Shown: piece by piece, positions 1-10,013 of the stretch
Numbering within the stretch: position 1 is the stretch's first letter
Layout: each line of letters starts with the position of its first letter
Origin: Mariniphaga sp.
GTDB taxonomy: Bacteria; Bacteroidota; Bacteroidia; Bacteroidales; Prolixibacteraceae
Assembly (NCBI GenBank): GCA_028702595.1
Contig: JAQVON010000009.1
Coordinates: 19,878 to 83,877, forward strand
Reading direction: 5' to 3'
DNA length: 64,000 nt
The notes under the pieces: generated by a model
Seen by the model: only the letters and a program-made list of their open reading frames with translations
Databases searched by the model: none
What the model was told of the DNA's origin: nothing
Translations under genes and position numbers: made by a program

Positions 1-756
1 ATCTATTCAGAAAAAGAAAGGATTGCGCTGACCTGGATGGATTCCTACCTGGACGGAGAACCGGTCATTCAGCGAAGCGGCCTTACTGTTGAAACCAATG
101 CGCTCTGGTATAATACTATTGTTTTTGCTTTGGAAATGGCAAAACAATCAGGAGATGAATCGTTTTTACTGGAATGGGAAGGAATAGCCCAACAAGTAGG
201 GGAAGCATTTTTGCAGGCATTTTGGAGTCAGGGGCACGATCATTTGGCTGATGTGGTGAAAGACGGCATTCCTAACTGGTCAGTCAGGCCAAACATGGTC
301 ATTGCTGTATCACTCGATCATTCACCCCTGACAAAAGAACAGAAGAAACTGGTTTTAAGTGCAGCAAAGAGGAAATTACTTACACCACGCGGATTACGTA
401 CCCTTTCCCCCGATCACCTGCGCTACAAAGGCGTGGTGGAAGGAAATCCGGCACAACGTGAAGCAGCTATTCACATGGGAGCTGCATGGCCATGGTTGAT
501 GCAATTTTTTGTAAAGGGATACCTCAATATTCATGGCAGCGGGGGCTTACCCTTTGTAAAACAACTATTGGAGAATTTTGAAGAAGCCATGACGGAGCAT
601 TGTGTGGGAACGCTTTCGGAAGTATATAACGGGGATCCGCCACATCAGGGCAAAGGAGCAGTTTCACAAGCATGGAATGTGGCCGGGATTTATTACGCAT
701 TGCACACCACGAACACCTTTAAAACAAACGATAAGATTGAGGTAGATACGATATAA
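1..756 (+). CDS. Amylo-alpha-1,6-glucosidase (glycogen debranching enzyme), C-terminal part
   Basis: Partial gene: the frame is open from base 1, and the M of the listed ORF (base 37) is internal. The visible residues match the C-terminal (alpha/alpha)6 barrel of bacterial glycogen debranching enzymes, with stretches such as WMDSYLDGEPV, ETNALWYN and the late GAAWPWLMQFF, which in this family form the alpha-1,6-glucosidase site. It would remove branch stubs from glycogen in the cytoplasm. It is followed after 19 bp by a GT4 glycosyltransferase, then by GH57 and phosphorylase genes, so it belongs to an alpha-glucan metabolism block. Family assignment is firm; the substrate is inferred from the family and context. 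Confidence 0.88.
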   Translation: MYSEKERIALTWMDSYLDGEPVIQRSGLTVETNALWYNTIVFALEMAKQSGDESFLLEWEGIAQQVGEAFLQAFWSQGHDHLADVVKDGIPNWSVRPNMVIAVSLDHSPLTKEQKKLVLSAAKRKLLTPRGLRTLSPDHLRYKGVVEGNPAQREAAIHMGAAWPWLMQFFVKGYLNIHGSGGLPFVKQLLENFEEAMTEHCVGTLSEVYNGDPPHQGKGAVSQAWNVAGIYYALHTTNTFKTNDKIEVDTI

Positions 757-775
757 AGAAAATAATTTTAATCAA

Positions 776-2065
776 ATGAAAGTACTCATGTTTGGCTGGG
801 AATTCCCTCCACATATTTCGGGAGGACTGGGAACTGCCTGTTACGGGCTTACCAAAGGACTGGCAGGGCTAAAAAATATCCGGGTATTGTTTGTGGTTCC
901 AAAAGCCTTTGGCGATGAAGATCAATCAGTGATTCAGCTCATTGGCGCTAATAAAATTCCGGTTGCCGAAAAAACAGTTTATTTTCAACAGGATGAAGAG
1001 TTTATCGATATCATTGAAGTACAATCGAATTTAATTCCCTATGTATCAGAAGAAGAATTCTGGAATCTGAAGAAACAAAGGACAGTGTCAAAATCCCGTT
1101 TGGTAAAAACACAAAAAGATCTAACCATTGATTTCTCCGGATCATACGGGTCTAACCTTATGGAAGAGATCAGGAACTATGCACTTGTAGCTGAAATAAT
1201 TGCCCGGAAGAATCGTTTCGATCTGATCCATGCACACGACTGGCTGGCCTATCCGGCAGGAATAGCAGCCAAACGTACTTCGGGTAAACCGTTGGTTATT
1301 CATGTTCATGCTACCGATTTCGACAGAAGTGGAGGGAATGTTAATCCTGTAGTTTATGCCATGGAGCGCGAGGGAATGGAAGAAGCTGATAAAATTATTG
1401 CTGTCAGCAATTATACCAGGCAAGTCATTATTGAAAAATATGCAATCCCTCCCAAAAAAATCACCACTGTTTATAATGCTGTTTCTCCTGATTCTGCCGG
1501 AAATCATTCAACAATTCATAAAGGAGTGAATGAAAAATTAGTCACCTTCCTGGGCAGGATAACCCTGCAAAAAGGCCCTGAGTATTTTATTGAAGCCGCA
1601 TCCCTGGTTCTCAAAAAAATGGATAACGTACGTTTTGTTATGGCAGGTTCAGGCGACAAGCTGAATGAAATGATAAACCGGGTGGCAACTCTGGGAATGG
1701 CAGATAAATTTCATTTTACCGGATTCTTAAACGCCGAGGAAGTGTCACAAATGTTTCGAATGACCGACGTATTCGTAATGCCATCAGTATCGGAACCATT
1801 CGGGATAGTTCCTCTCGAAGCTATGCAAGCCGATGTACCTGTAATTATTTCTAACCAATCGGGCGTATCGGAAATACTTAAACATGCAATTAAAATCGAT
1901 TTTTGGGATACCTATGCAATGGCCGACTCAATTTATGGCCTGCTCAACTACCCTGCCCTGTCGGGGTTTCTGAAAAAATCAGGAAAAAAAGAGGTGAAAG
2001 GATTTACCTGGAAACAGTCAGCAAAACATGTCAGTAAGATCTATCAGGATTTGTTGCATGAATAG
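776..2065 (+). CDS. GT4-family glycosyltransferase, glycogen synthase-like
   Basis: 429-residue GT-B fold enzyme. The N-terminus (MKVLMFGWEFPPHISGGLG) carries the glycine-rich loop of the GT4/GT5 group, and the C-terminal half has the E-x7-E donor-site motif in SEPFGIVPLE (E340 and E348). Such genes commonly sit between the debranching enzyme and a GH57 gene in Bacteroidota and are thought to elongate alpha-glucan from a nucleotide sugar; the donor cannot be read from sequence. It lies 19 bp after the debranching enzyme and 23 bp before GH57, so one transcript is likely. Unlike the short glycogen synthase-like gene at 36927-37730, both GT-B domains are present. Confidence 0.85.
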   Translation: MKVLMFGWEFPPHISGGLGTACYGLTKGLAGLKNIRVLFVVPKAFGDEDQSVIQLIGANKIPVAEKTVYFQQDEEFIDIIEVQSNLIPYVSEEEFWNLKKQRTVSKSRLVKTQKDLTIDFSGSYGSNLMEEIRNYALVAEIIARKNRFDLIHAHDWLAYPAGIAAKRTSGKPLVIHVHATDFDRSGGNVNPVVYAMEREGMEEADKIIAVSNYTRQVIIEKYAIPPKKITTVYNAVSPDSAGNHSTIHKGVNEKLVTFLGRITLQKGPEYFIEAASLVLKKMDNVRFVMAGSGDKLNEMINRVATLGMADKFHFTGFLNAEEVSQMFRMTDVFVMPSVSEPFGIVPLEAMQADVPVIISNQSGVSEILKHAIKIDFWDTYAMADSIYGLLNYPALSGFLKKSGKKEVKGFTWKQSAKHVSKIYQDLLHE

Positions 2066-2088
2066 CACGTACATTTAATTTTAACCAC

Positions 2089-3414
2089 ATGAAGTCAATT
2101 TGTTTGTTTTTTCAAATTCATCAGCCTTTCAGGCATCGACGATACAAATTTTTTGATATCGGCAATGATCACTATTACTATGATGATTATGCTAATGAAA
2201 CCATGCTTAGAAACGTGGCCGAAAAAAGCTATCTGCCAACAAATCAGTTGTTACTAAAAATGATCAGAGAGCTAAAAGGAGAATTTAAAATTGCCATTTC
2301 AATTACCGGTGTGGCTTTGGAACAATTCGAGTTGTATGCACCTGAGGTTCTCACATCATTTCAGGAACTTGCCAGGACCGGAGCTGTGGAATTTTTATCG
2401 GAGACCTACTCTCACTCCCTCGCTTCCCTGAGGGATAAATCTGTCTTTGAGCAACAAGTTAGAGAACACTCCCGTCTCATTTTTGAACTGTTTGGCCAAA
2501 AACCAAAAATATTCCGGAATACAGAGATGATTTATTCCGATCAAATTGGAGCACAACTATTTCAAATGGGATATAAAGGTGTACTGACTGAAGGTGTCCG
2601 CCATGTGCTAGGTTGGAAAAGTCCGAATTTCCTGTATATTAATGCTCATAATCCGAGAATGAAAGTTCTCCTGCGAAATTACAAACTGAGTGATGATATT
2701 GCTTTCCGTTTCTCTAATCCCACTTGGTCGGAATACCCCTTAACCGCCGAAAAATTCACGGGCTGGCTGAATAAACTTGACACAAAGGAGGAGCTGGTAA
2801 ACCTGTTTCTAACCTATGAGTCATTCGGAGTCAGACAACCCCGGGAAACTGGAATTTTTGATTTTCTGGAACAATTGATCCGCCTAATTGCAAAAAGTGA
2901 TTCACTCAAATTTGCGACTCCCTCAGAAGTAGTTGCAGAATTACAGCCCATATCAGTTGTAAGTGTGCCAAATCCAATTTCATGGGCCGATGAAGAAAGG
3001 GATTTAACGGCATGGCTGGGTAATGACATGCAGAAAGAAGCATTCAACAAACTCTATGAGCTGCACCAAAAAATGACAGGTAGTACCAAAGAGGACCTGA
3101 TGAAAGACTGGAACTACCTGCAGTCGGGTGACCATTTTTACTACATGTCAACCAAGTTTTTCTGCAATGGAGAAGTAAAATACTGCTCTAATCCTTTTGA
3201 TTCGCCCTATGAAGCATTCATCAATTACATGAATGTTCTGAGCGATTTTAAAATCAGACTCCTGTCCTTTGCCCCAGGAGATAGCCATGAACAGGAAGTT
3301 TCTACATTAAACAAACTTCTTGCGGAAAAAGAAAAAAAACTTAAAAAAATGAAAGCTGAACTGCTCCATTTTCAATCGATACCTAAAAAAAGAAAAACAT
3401 CAAAAAGGAAATAA
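2089..3414 (+). CDS. Glycoside hydrolase family 57 alpha-amylase-like protein with altered catalytic residue
   Basis: 441 residues. GH57 motif 1 is visible as HQPF (H11), and the nucleophile motif is RNTEMIY (E146). The motif that normally reads DYETFG and supplies the acid/base Asp reads TYESFG here (T242; codon acc), so one of the two catalytic carboxylates appears missing. GH57 'alpha-amylase-like' homologues with incomplete catalytic machinery have been described, so it may be a non-hydrolytic or changed-activity relative. The C-terminus ends in a lysine-rich coiled-coil-like tail (LAEKEKKLKKMKAEL). No signal peptide; cytoplasmic. It shares the glycogen block with GT4 and debranching genes. 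Confidence 0.85.
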   Translation: MKSICLFFQIHQPFRHRRYKFFDIGNDHYYYDDYANETMLRNVAEKSYLPTNQLLLKMIRELKGEFKIAISITGVALEQFELYAPEVLTSFQELARTGAVEFLSETYSHSLASLRDKSVFEQQVREHSRLIFELFGQKPKIFRNTEMIYSDQIGAQLFQMGYKGVLTEGVRHVLGWKSPNFLYINAHNPRMKVLLRNYKLSDDIAFRFSNPTWSEYPLTAEKFTGWLNKLDTKEELVNLFLTYESFGVRQPRETGIFDFLEQLIRLIAKSDSLKFATPSEVVAELQPISVVSVPNPISWADEERDLTAWLGNDMQKEAFNKLYELHQKMTGSTKEDLMKDWNYLQSGDHFYYMSTKFFCNGEVKYCSNPFDSPYEAFINYMNVLSDFKIRLLSFAPGDSHEQEVSTLNKLLAEKEKKLKKMKAELLHFQSIPKKRKTSKRK

Positions 3415-3499
3415 TTTTTCACGATGTTCAAACAAATGTTTCAATATCAAATCTAACCAAAATTAACTATGAATTGTGTCCACTTGTAAATAGAAAATG

Positions 3500-3507
3500 T
3501 ATTTTTG
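3500..3507 (+). promoter_or_regulatory. Probable -7 promoter box for glgP
   Basis: TATTTTTG matches the Bacteroidota housekeeping -7 consensus TAnnTTTG in the 245-bp gap before the phosphorylase ORG start at 3660. No convincing TTG was found at the usual 19-21 bp spacing, so only half of the promoter is supported. The gap holds no other gene. Confidence 0.4.
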
Positions 3508-3659
3508 CACTTCATGCATCAGACTATTAGGTTGAATTTTATTATTCAAAGAGGTATGGCATCATACTAATTTTGCATAGTGGGCTGAATGAAAAGTCAG
3601 CATCATTCAATCATATTGTCGAAGCAGTTTATAAGAATATCAAATACACGCTATTTAAA

Positions 3660-6236
3660 ATGAAAGAAGAAAAATCAAAATACACCCCCTGGCAGGAATA
3701 CAGCCAACCAGTATGGAAAAAAATTATTGTTGAGTCCCATATGCCTGACAGTTTAATTCCCCTTCGTGAACTATCAAGAAACCTTTGGTGGGTATGGAAT
3801 AGCGATGCCCGTCAGCTTTTCGAATATATCGATAAAGAATTATGGGAAGAGTGCGACCACAATCCTGTTTTAATGCTTGATGAAGTGAGTTACAAGCGGT
3901 TTCAGGAGTTGGAAACCGACCACACCTTTATAAGCAGGATGCATCAGGTTTACGAGAAGCTCAACAGCTACCTGGATGAAAGGGAAAAGTTGAGTAATCC
4001 CCAAATTGCATACTTCAGCATGGAATACGGGTTACACGATTCGTTAAAAATCTTTTCCGGGGGTTTGGGAATGCTTGCAGGAGACTACCTGAAAGAAGCC
4101 AGCGATATGAAAGTAAATCTTACAGCCGTAGGGTTACTTTATCGCTTTGGATATTTTAAACAGGTGCTTAATCTTCACGGGGAACAGATGGCCAATTATG
4201 AATTTCAGGATTTCTCAAAAATACCAGTGGCACCTGTTCTCAATGAAAAAGATGAATGGGTTACCATAGAGGTTGATTTTCCTGGACGTAAGTTGGTTGC
4301 TCGTGTCTGGCAGGTAAACATCGGATCAGTAAAACTCTATCTGCTGGATTCAGATCTTCCTGAAAATCAAGAGCAAGATCGTGTTGTTACGCATCACCTG
4401 TATGGAGGCAATAACGAAAACCGCTTAAAGCAGGAAATTCTTCTGGGTATTGGGGGAATCAGGGTATTAGATCAGCTTGGATACCAGGCCGATATTTATC
4501 ATTGTAATGAAGGTCATGCAGCTTTTATTGGCCTGGAAAGAATGGTAAAGATCATGAATATTCATGGATTAAACTTCTTTGAAGCCAAGGAAGTAGTACG
4601 TACTTCAACAGTGTTCACCACCCATACACCTGTTCCGGCAGGCCATGACTCTTTCCATGATGACCTGTTTAAGTACTATATGGAATCTTTTTCATCCAGG
4701 CTGAACCTCAGTTGGGAGGAGTTTCTCACCTTGGGAAAATCTTCTCCAAACGAAGACCATTTCAACATGAGTTTTCTGGCAGCCAATCTCTCTCAGGGAA
4801 TAAACGGGGTAAGCAAGCTTCATGGTGATGTCAGTAAAACAGTATTAAAAGAGCTTTACCAGGGATATCTGGAAGAAGAACTAGAAATAGGTTATGTAAC
4901 CAACGGGGTACACTATTCTACCTGGACAGCCAACGAGTGGAAAAACATTCATAAGGAATATTTTGGGTCTGATTTTCCGAAGAATCAATTGGATTTTAAT
5001 GTATGGGGCCGTATTTACCAGGTTCCTGAAGAAAAAATATGGGAATTACGTAAAACACTGAGAGCCAATCTGGTTAATTATATCAAACAACGATTTTCTG
5101 ATAACTGGACGAAAAGAAACGAAAATCCCAAGCTGATGACCGAAGTAATGGGGAAACTTAATCCGCATGCACTAACAATTGGTTTTGCCCGGCGCTTTGC
5201 CACCTATAAAAGAGGTTATCTGTTGTTTAGAAATCTCGACCGGCTTTCAAAAATTGTAAATAATCCCGATCAGCCTGTTCAATTTATTTTTGCCGGGAAA
5301 GCACATCCGGCCGATAAGGCAGGACAGGATTTGATCAAATATATTGTTGAGATATCCAAGCGACCTGAGTTTCGGGGAAAAATTCTCTTCGTTCAGAATT
5401 ATGACATCAACCTGGCTAAAATGCTGCTTCAGGGAGTAGATGTATGGTTAAATACTCCAACCCGTCCATTGGAAGCCTCCGGAACCAGCGGAATGAAGGG
5501 AGTAATGAATGGCACGCTTCATTTCTCGGTACTCGACGGATGGTGGGTGGAAGGTTACCGGAAGCATGCAGGATGGGCGCTTCCCGCCGAACGTACCTAC
5601 GATGTACAGGACTATCAGGATGAGCTGGACGCCGAAACCATCTATAATATCCTGGAAGATGAAGTGATAAAAACCTACTACGACAGGAATAAAGAGGGAA
5701 TACCAGAAAAATGGATCGACTTCATTAAAAATACTATAGCCCAGGTAGCTCCTCAATTTACTACTGGCAGAATGATGCAGGATTACCAAAACCGTTATTA
5801 CCTGCCACAGTATGAAAGAATACAAAAAATAACCCGGGAAAACTATAAATGGGCTAAAGACCTGGCTGCATGGAAACATCAGGTGGTTGCCGTTTGGGAC
5901 CAAATAGAACTGATAAAAACGGATATCGCAGACGATGTCAATAACATTATGAAAATTGGACAGGAATATCCAATCCGTGTCCAGCTGGATCTGAAAGGCT
6001 TATCATCTAATGAAGTAGGCCTGGAGCTGATTGTTACAGAGAATGGCAATAGAGAAACATTAAAGATTGTTGAAACCCTCAATTTTGAGGTTGAACGATG
6101 TGATAATTCTGTTTGCTGCTTTAAACTGGACTACCGACCGGTTCATCCCGGCTCATTCAACTACGGATTGAGACTCTTTCCAAAGCATGTAGGATTGCCC
6201 CACAGACAAGACTTTAAGTGTATTAAATGGCTGTAA
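3660..6236 (+). CDS. glgP: Alpha-glucan (glycogen) phosphorylase, GT35
   Basis: The ORF track starts at a TTG (3573), but the ATG at 3660 (MKEEKSKYTPWQEY) lies just before the conserved N-terminal DUF3417-type region (LIPLRELSRNLWWVWN) and is the better start, giving about 858 residues. The PLP site is visible as EASGTSGMKGVMNGTL, where the lysine binds pyridoxal phosphate; HCNEGHAAF and TTHTPVPAGHD are other family hallmarks. It releases glucose-1-phosphate from alpha-glucan in the cytoplasm and closes the glycogen block. Its 3' end overlaps the next gene by 10 bp. A -7 box at 3500 suggests its own promoter in addition to read-through. Confidence 0.9.
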   Translation: MKEEKSKYTPWQEYSQPVWKKIIVESHMPDSLIPLRELSRNLWWVWNSDARQLFEYIDKELWEECDHNPVLMLDEVSYKRFQELETDHTFISRMHQVYEKLNSYLDEREKLSNPQIAYFSMEYGLHDSLKIFSGGLGMLAGDYLKEASDMKVNLTAVGLLYRFGYFKQVLNLHGEQMANYEFQDFSKIPVAPVLNEKDEWVTIEVDFPGRKLVARVWQVNIGSVKLYLLDSDLPENQEQDRVVTHHLYGGNNENRLKQEILLGIGGIRVLDQLGYQADIYHCNEGHAAFIGLERMVKIMNIHGLNFFEAKEVVRTSTVFTTHTPVPAGHDSFHDDLFKYYMESFSSRLNLSWEEFLTLGKSSPNEDHFNMSFLAANLSQGINGVSKLHGDVSKTVLKELYQGYLEEELEIGYVTNGVHYSTWTANEWKNIHKEYFGSDFPKNQLDFNVWGRIYQVPEEKIWELRKTLRANLVNYIKQRFSDNWTKRNENPKLMTEVMGKLNPHALTIGFARRFATYKRGYLLFRNLDRLSKIVNNPDQPVQFIFAGKAHPADKAGQDLIKYIVEISKRPEFRGKILFVQNYDINLAKMLLQGVDVWLNTPTRPLEASGTSGMKGVMNGTLHFSVLDGWWVEGYRKHAGWALPAERTYDVQDYQDELDAETIYNILEDEVIKTYYDRNKEGIPEKWIDFIKNTIAQVAPQFTTGRMMQDYQNRYYLPQYERIQKITRENYKWAKDLAAWKHQVVAVWDQIELIKTDIADDVNNIMKIGQEYPIRVQLDLKGLSSNEVGLELIVTENGNRETLKIVETLNFEVERCDNSVCCFKLDYRPVHPGSFNYGLRLFPKHVGLPHRQDFKCIKWL

Positions 6237-6820
6237 ATGAATTAACCATGGATAAAAAAATTCTGGGAAGCAAAATCAGAGAATTTCGTGAATTTCGACA
6301 AACATCAAGAGAAGACCTGGCTCTTAAAGCAAATCTTGATATCAAACAATTGGAGTGTATTGAAGAAAAAGGAGTTATGCCTTCACTGGGCCACCTCATA
6401 AAAATTTCCCGGGCCCTGGGAGTGAGAATCGGGACTTTCCTCGACGACCAGCAACAGATAGGACCAGTTATTGTAAGAGCTGGTGAAGAGAAGTCAAGTT
6501 TGAGCTTTTCAACAAAAGATGATAGCACCCGGGAACACCTTAACTTTTTTTCTTTAGCCCAGGATAAAAGTAGCAGACACATGGAACCTTTCATTGTTGA
6601 AATTGAACCATCAAAAGAATCAGACTATAAGCTTTCCACACATGAGGGAGAAGAATTCATTTATGTACTGGAAGGAAGTATTGAAATCAATTACGGGAAA
6701 GAAATTTACCACATTAAAAAAGGAGACACAATATACCTCGACTCAGTAGTAGCTCATAATGTACATGCTGCAGAAAATAAACCGTCAAAAATACTGGCAG
6801 TGGTTTATACTCCTGTATAA
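6227..6820 (+). CDS. XRE-family HTH regulator with C-terminal cupin domain
   Basis: 197 residues: an N-terminal helix-turn-helix of the XRE type ([36 protein letters not shown], about residues 10-65), then a small cupin barrel (about 120-195) with [17 protein letters not shown] and [10 protein letters not shown]. The cupin probably senses a small ligand. The ATG at 6227 overlaps glgP by 10 bp; an in-frame ATG at 6248 is an alternative. It lies 29 bp upstream of an acyl-CoA synthetase, a pairing that suggests it regulates fatty or aromatic acid activation rather than glycogen, although transcription could be linked to glgP. The ligand is unknown. Confidence 0.85.
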   Translation: MAVNELTMDKKILGSKIREFREFRQTSREDLALKANLDIKQLECIEEKGVMPSLGHLIKISRALGVRIGTFLDDQQQIGPVIVRAGEEKSSLSFSTKDDSTREHLNFFSLAQDKSSRHMEPFIVEIEPSKESDYKLSTHEGEEFIYVLEGSIEINYGKEIYHIKKGDTIYLDSVVAHNVHAAENKPSKILAVVYTPV

Positions 6821-6849
6821 TTTTTTTAGCACTAATCCGAAAAAAATCC

Positions 6850-8502
6850 ATGCAACTACTCAATTATACCCTAGGAGAAATCCTGGAAAAATGGGCCGTT
6901 GAAACACCCGAAAAAGAAGTCATTGTTTATCCAGACAGAAATTTGCGGTTTACCTACAAGCAGTTTAACGAGCGGGTTGATGCCATGGCCAAAGGGCTCT
7001 TGTATATTGGGGTTCAACCAGGCGATAAAGTAGGTATTTGGGCAAGGAATGTTCCAGACTGGACAACCATACTGTTCGCCACGGCAAAAATCGGAGCCAT
7101 ACTGGTGACTATAAATACCAGCTACAAATTAGCCGAGGTGGAATATCTGTTGAAAAATGCCGATATCAACACTTTATTCCTCGTTGATGGATACCGCGAC
7201 AGCGATTATGTCCAAATGATCTTTGAACTGGTTCCCGAGTTGAAAGAGCAGGTGCGTGGTGAATTGAGAAGTAAAAAATTCCCGGAATTGAAGAATGTCA
7301 TATTCATCGGGCAACAAAAACACAGGGGCATGTTCAATACAGCTGAAATCATCCTGTTAGGACAACACATTGATGATATTGAGCTGGAAATCATCAAAGA
7401 AACACTAAACTGTCATGATGTGGTGAATATGCAATACACATCGGGAACAACAGGGTTCCCAAAGGGGGTAATGCTCTCGCACCACAATATTTTAAACAAT
7501 GGATATGCCACCGGGCAGTGTATGAAATATACTGCTGATGACCGGCTATTGATCTGTGTTCCCATGTTCCATTGCTTTGGATGTGTTTTAGCCCTCTGTG
7601 CAATCATCACACATGGTGCAACCATGGTTTTTACGGAAGACTTTGATCCGTTAACTGTTCTTGCTTCCGTGCAAAAAGAAAAATGTACTGCCCTGTATGG
7701 TGTACCAACCATGTTTATTGCCGAATTAAATCATCCCATGTTCGATATGTTTGATTTAAGTTCTCTCCGTACAGGCATCATGGCTGGGGCTCCCTGCCCC
7801 ATTGAAACCATGAACCAGGTGATGACAAAAATGAACATGAAGGATATCATTATCGTATACGGACAAACCGAATCATCACCAGGCATAACAGCTACACGTG
7901 CTCACAATTCACCTGAGGTACGATCTACAACAGTAGGCTTTGAATACCCTAATGTAGAGGTAAAAATTGTTCATCCGGGAACGGGGAAAGAATGTCCGGA
8001 AGGCGTTCAGGGAGAAATCTGCTGCAGGGGATATAACGTGATGAAGGGTTATTATAAAAATCCGGAAGCCACAAATAATGCGATCGATTCCGAAGGATGG
8101 CTCCATACAGGTGACCTGGGAGTAAAAACCGAAGATGGCTTTTACCGGATAACCGGGCGTATTAAGGATATGATCATTCGTGGCGGAGAAAATATCTACC
8201 CACGGGAGATTGAAAACTTTCTTTATGGAATGCCTCAGATAGAAGCAATAGAAGTGGCAGGAATCCCCAGTAAAAAATATGGCGAAGAAGTAGCAGCCTT
8301 TATAAAAACTAAAGTAGGTCAAAGCCTGACCGATGTCGATGTATTTGACTTCTGCCGGGGAAAAATTGCCCGCTTCAAAACACCTAAATACATTTTCTTT
8401 GTCAATGAATTTCCCATGACTGCCAGTGGAAAAATTCAGAAATACAAGTTAAGTCAACTGGGAGAAAAGTTATGCTTGGAACAGGGAATAGAAATCGTTT
8501 AA
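6850..8502 (+). CDS. AMP-binding acyl-CoA synthetase
   Basis: 550-residue ANL-superfamily ligase. The ATP-binding loop [16 protein letters not shown], the YGQTESSP motif, the hinge [20 protein letters not shown] and the C-terminal catalytic lysine region ASGKIQKYK are all intact. It would activate a carboxylic acid to acyl-AMP and then acyl-CoA; medium- or long-chain fatty acids are likely, but chain length cannot be read from the sequence. No signal peptide, so cytoplasmic. It follows the cupin regulator by 29 bp and precedes pyrH by 12 bp, so the region may be one read-through transcript. Confidence 0.88.
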   Translation: MQLLNYTLGEILEKWAVETPEKEVIVYPDRNLRFTYKQFNERVDAMAKGLLYIGVQPGDKVGIWARNVPDWTTILFATAKIGAILVTINTSYKLAEVEYLLKNADINTLFLVDGYRDSDYVQMIFELVPELKEQVRGELRSKKFPELKNVIFIGQQKHRGMFNTAEIILLGQHIDDIELEIIKETLNCHDVVNMQYTSGTTGFPKGVMLSHHNILNNGYATGQCMKYTADDRLLICVPMFHCFGCVLALCAIITHGATMVFTEDFDPLTVLASVQKEKCTALYGVPTMFIAELNHPMFDMFDLSSLRTGIMAGAPCPIETMNQVMTKMNMKDIIIVYGQTESSPGITATRAHNSPEVRSTTVGFEYPNVEVKIVHPGTGKECPEGVQGEICCRGYNVMKGYYKNPEATNNAIDSEGWLHTGDLGVKTEDGFYRITGRIKDMIIRGGENIYPREIENFLYGMPQIEAIEVAGIPSKKYGEEVAAFIKTKVGQSLTDVDVFDFCRGKIARFKTPKYIFFVNEFPMTASGKIQKYKLSQLGEKLCLEQGIEIV

Positions 8503-8514
8503 TAACTCAATAAC

Positions 8515-9225
8515 ATGATTAAATATAAACGTATTCTTCTAAAACTGAGTGGTGAATCGTTAGCCGGAAGTCAAAAGAACGGAATCGATGAAAACCGGCT
8601 GCAGGAATACGCGGAACAGGTTGCAGAAATTGTTTCCATGGGGGTTCAAACCGGAGTAGTGATTGGTGGTGGAAATATATTTCGCGGCCTGAGTGGTGCC
8701 GGGAAAGGATTTGACCGGATAAAAGGAGATCAAATGGGGATGCTGGCAACAGTTATTAATAGCCTGGCTCTCAGCTCTGCCCTCGGAGAGCAGGATGTTC
8801 AGTCCCGGGTATTTACGGCCACCCGGATGGAACCCATCGGAGAATATTATTCCAGGGAAAAAGCCGTTGAAGCAATGCAACGCGGAGAAGTTGCCATCAT
8901 TGCCGGAGGGACAGGTAATCCCTATTTCACAACCGATACTGCCAGTGCCCTGAGAGCGATAGAACTGAAAGCTGAAGTCATGTTTAAAGGTACCCGTGTA
9001 GACGGAGTATACACAGATGATCCGGAGAAAAATCCAACAGCTGAAAAATTTGATAAATTATCGTTTAACGAAATTTATGAACGAAAACTGAAGGTGATGG
9101 ATCTTACTGCGGCAACCCTCTGCCGCGAAAATAACCTGCCCGTAATGGTTTTTAATATGGATATCCAGGGTAACTTAAAAAAAATTATATCCGGCCAACC
9201 ATTGGGAACTTTAGTCTACCCATGA
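8515..9225 (+). CDS. pyrH: UMP kinase
   Basis: 236 residues, the usual length for bacterial UMP kinase of the amino acid kinase fold. It has LKLSGESLAG at the N-terminus, GGGNIFRG for substrate phosphate binding and GGTGNPYFTTDTASALRA, all diagnostic. It phosphorylates UMP to UDP with ATP in the cytoplasm. The pyrH-frr order seen here is a common bacterial arrangement. Only 12 bp separate it from the acyl-CoA synthetase gene, while frr has its own promoter-like box downstream. Confidence 0.95.
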   Translation: MIKYKRILLKLSGESLAGSQKNGIDENRLQEYAEQVAEIVSMGVQTGVVIGGGNIFRGLSGAGKGFDRIKGDQMGMLATVINSLALSSALGEQDVQSRVFTATRMEPIGEYYSREKAVEAMQRGEVAIIAGGTGNPYFTTDTASALRAIELKAEVMFKGTRVDGVYTDDPEKNPTAEKFDKLSFNEIYERKLKVMDLTAATLCRENNLPVMVFNMDIQGNLKKIISGQPLGTLVYP

Positions 9226-9283
9226 AAAAATTACATTTGAGAACAAAATATTCCAAATTATTTTCAGGTAAATGTTTTTTTTC

Positions 9284-9291
9284 TATATTTG
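9284..9291 (+). promoter_or_regulatory. Probable -7 promoter box for frr
   Basis: TATATTTG fits the Bacteroidota -7 consensus TAnnTTTG, 37 bp before the frr ATG in the 102-bp pyrH-frr gap. A -33 TTG at standard spacing is not clear; a T-rich TTTTC lies near that place. Confidence 0.45.
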
Positions 9292-9327
9292 CTATCAATC
9301 CTAAGAATGAATTTCAACGTTTGACTC

Positions 9328-9891
9328 ATGCAAATAGAAGTTGATCTTATTATTGAACAGTGTAACGACAAAATGAAGGCCGCTATTAAACACCTTGAGA
9401 AAGAGTTGTTGCACATCCGGGCCGGGAAGGCAACCCCTGCTATGCTGGACGGAGTTCTGGTAGATTATTATGGTACACTAACACCCCTGAGTCAGATTTC
9501 CAACGTCAGCACACCCGATGCACGCACCATTGCCATTCAACCCTGGGAAAAAAGTTTGATCTCAACGATTGAGAAGGCAATCATGGCAGCAAACTTAGGA
9601 TTCAACCCTGAAAATAATGGCGAAGTTATTCGGATTAACATCCCTGCCCTTACCGAAGAGAGAAGGAAACAACTGGTAAAACAATCGGGACAAGAAGGTG
9701 AAGTTGCAAAAGTCAGCATCCGTACCGCAAGAAAAGATGCCAACGAAAATTTAAAAAAGCTTTTGAAAGATGGACTTTCAGAGGATATAAAAAAAGATGC
9801 GGAGATTGAAGTTCAAAAGCTGACCGATGACTTTGTAAAAAAAGTTGATCAGTTGGTAGTATTGAAGGAGAAAGATATTATGACGATATAA
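9328..9891 (+). CDS. frr: Ribosome recycling factor
   Basis: 187 residues, the standard length. The sequence carries the family's conserved segments: LRAGKATPAMLDGVLVDYYG (as HIRAGKATP), LSQISNVSTPDARTIAIQPWEKS, and GEVIRINIPALTEERRKQL. With EF-G it splits post-termination ribosomes. It follows pyrH by 102 bp, has a promoter-like box at 9284, and is followed by a strong intrinsic terminator at 9945-9973 that closes this transcription unit. Confidence 0.96.
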   Translation: MQIEVDLIIEQCNDKMKAAIKHLEKELLHIRAGKATPAMLDGVLVDYYGTLTPLSQISNVSTPDARTIAIQPWEKSLISTIEKAIMAANLGFNPENNGEVIRINIPALTEERRKQLVKQSGQEGEVAKVSIRTARKDANENLKKLLKDGLSEDIKKDAEIEVQKLTDDFVKKVDQLVVLKEKDIMTI

Positions 9892-9944
9892 TTGTTTCTA
9901 GTTTTCTGTTTTCTGAACATTGTTTAATTGTTTTCATGGCTTTG

Positions 9945-9973
9945 AGGCAGCTTGTAGAAGCTGCCTTTTTTTT
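9945..9973 (+). terminator. Rho-independent terminator after frr
   Basis: A perfect 9-bp stem (aggcagctt / aagctgcct) with the loop gtag is followed by a run of eight T. It lies 54 bp after the frr stop and ends the +-strand unit before the minus-strand ATP-grasp gene. Confidence 0.9.
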
Positions 9974-10013
9974 GGGGTTTAGACACTTGCCGGGGAAATA
10001 AAAGGAATTCGTG

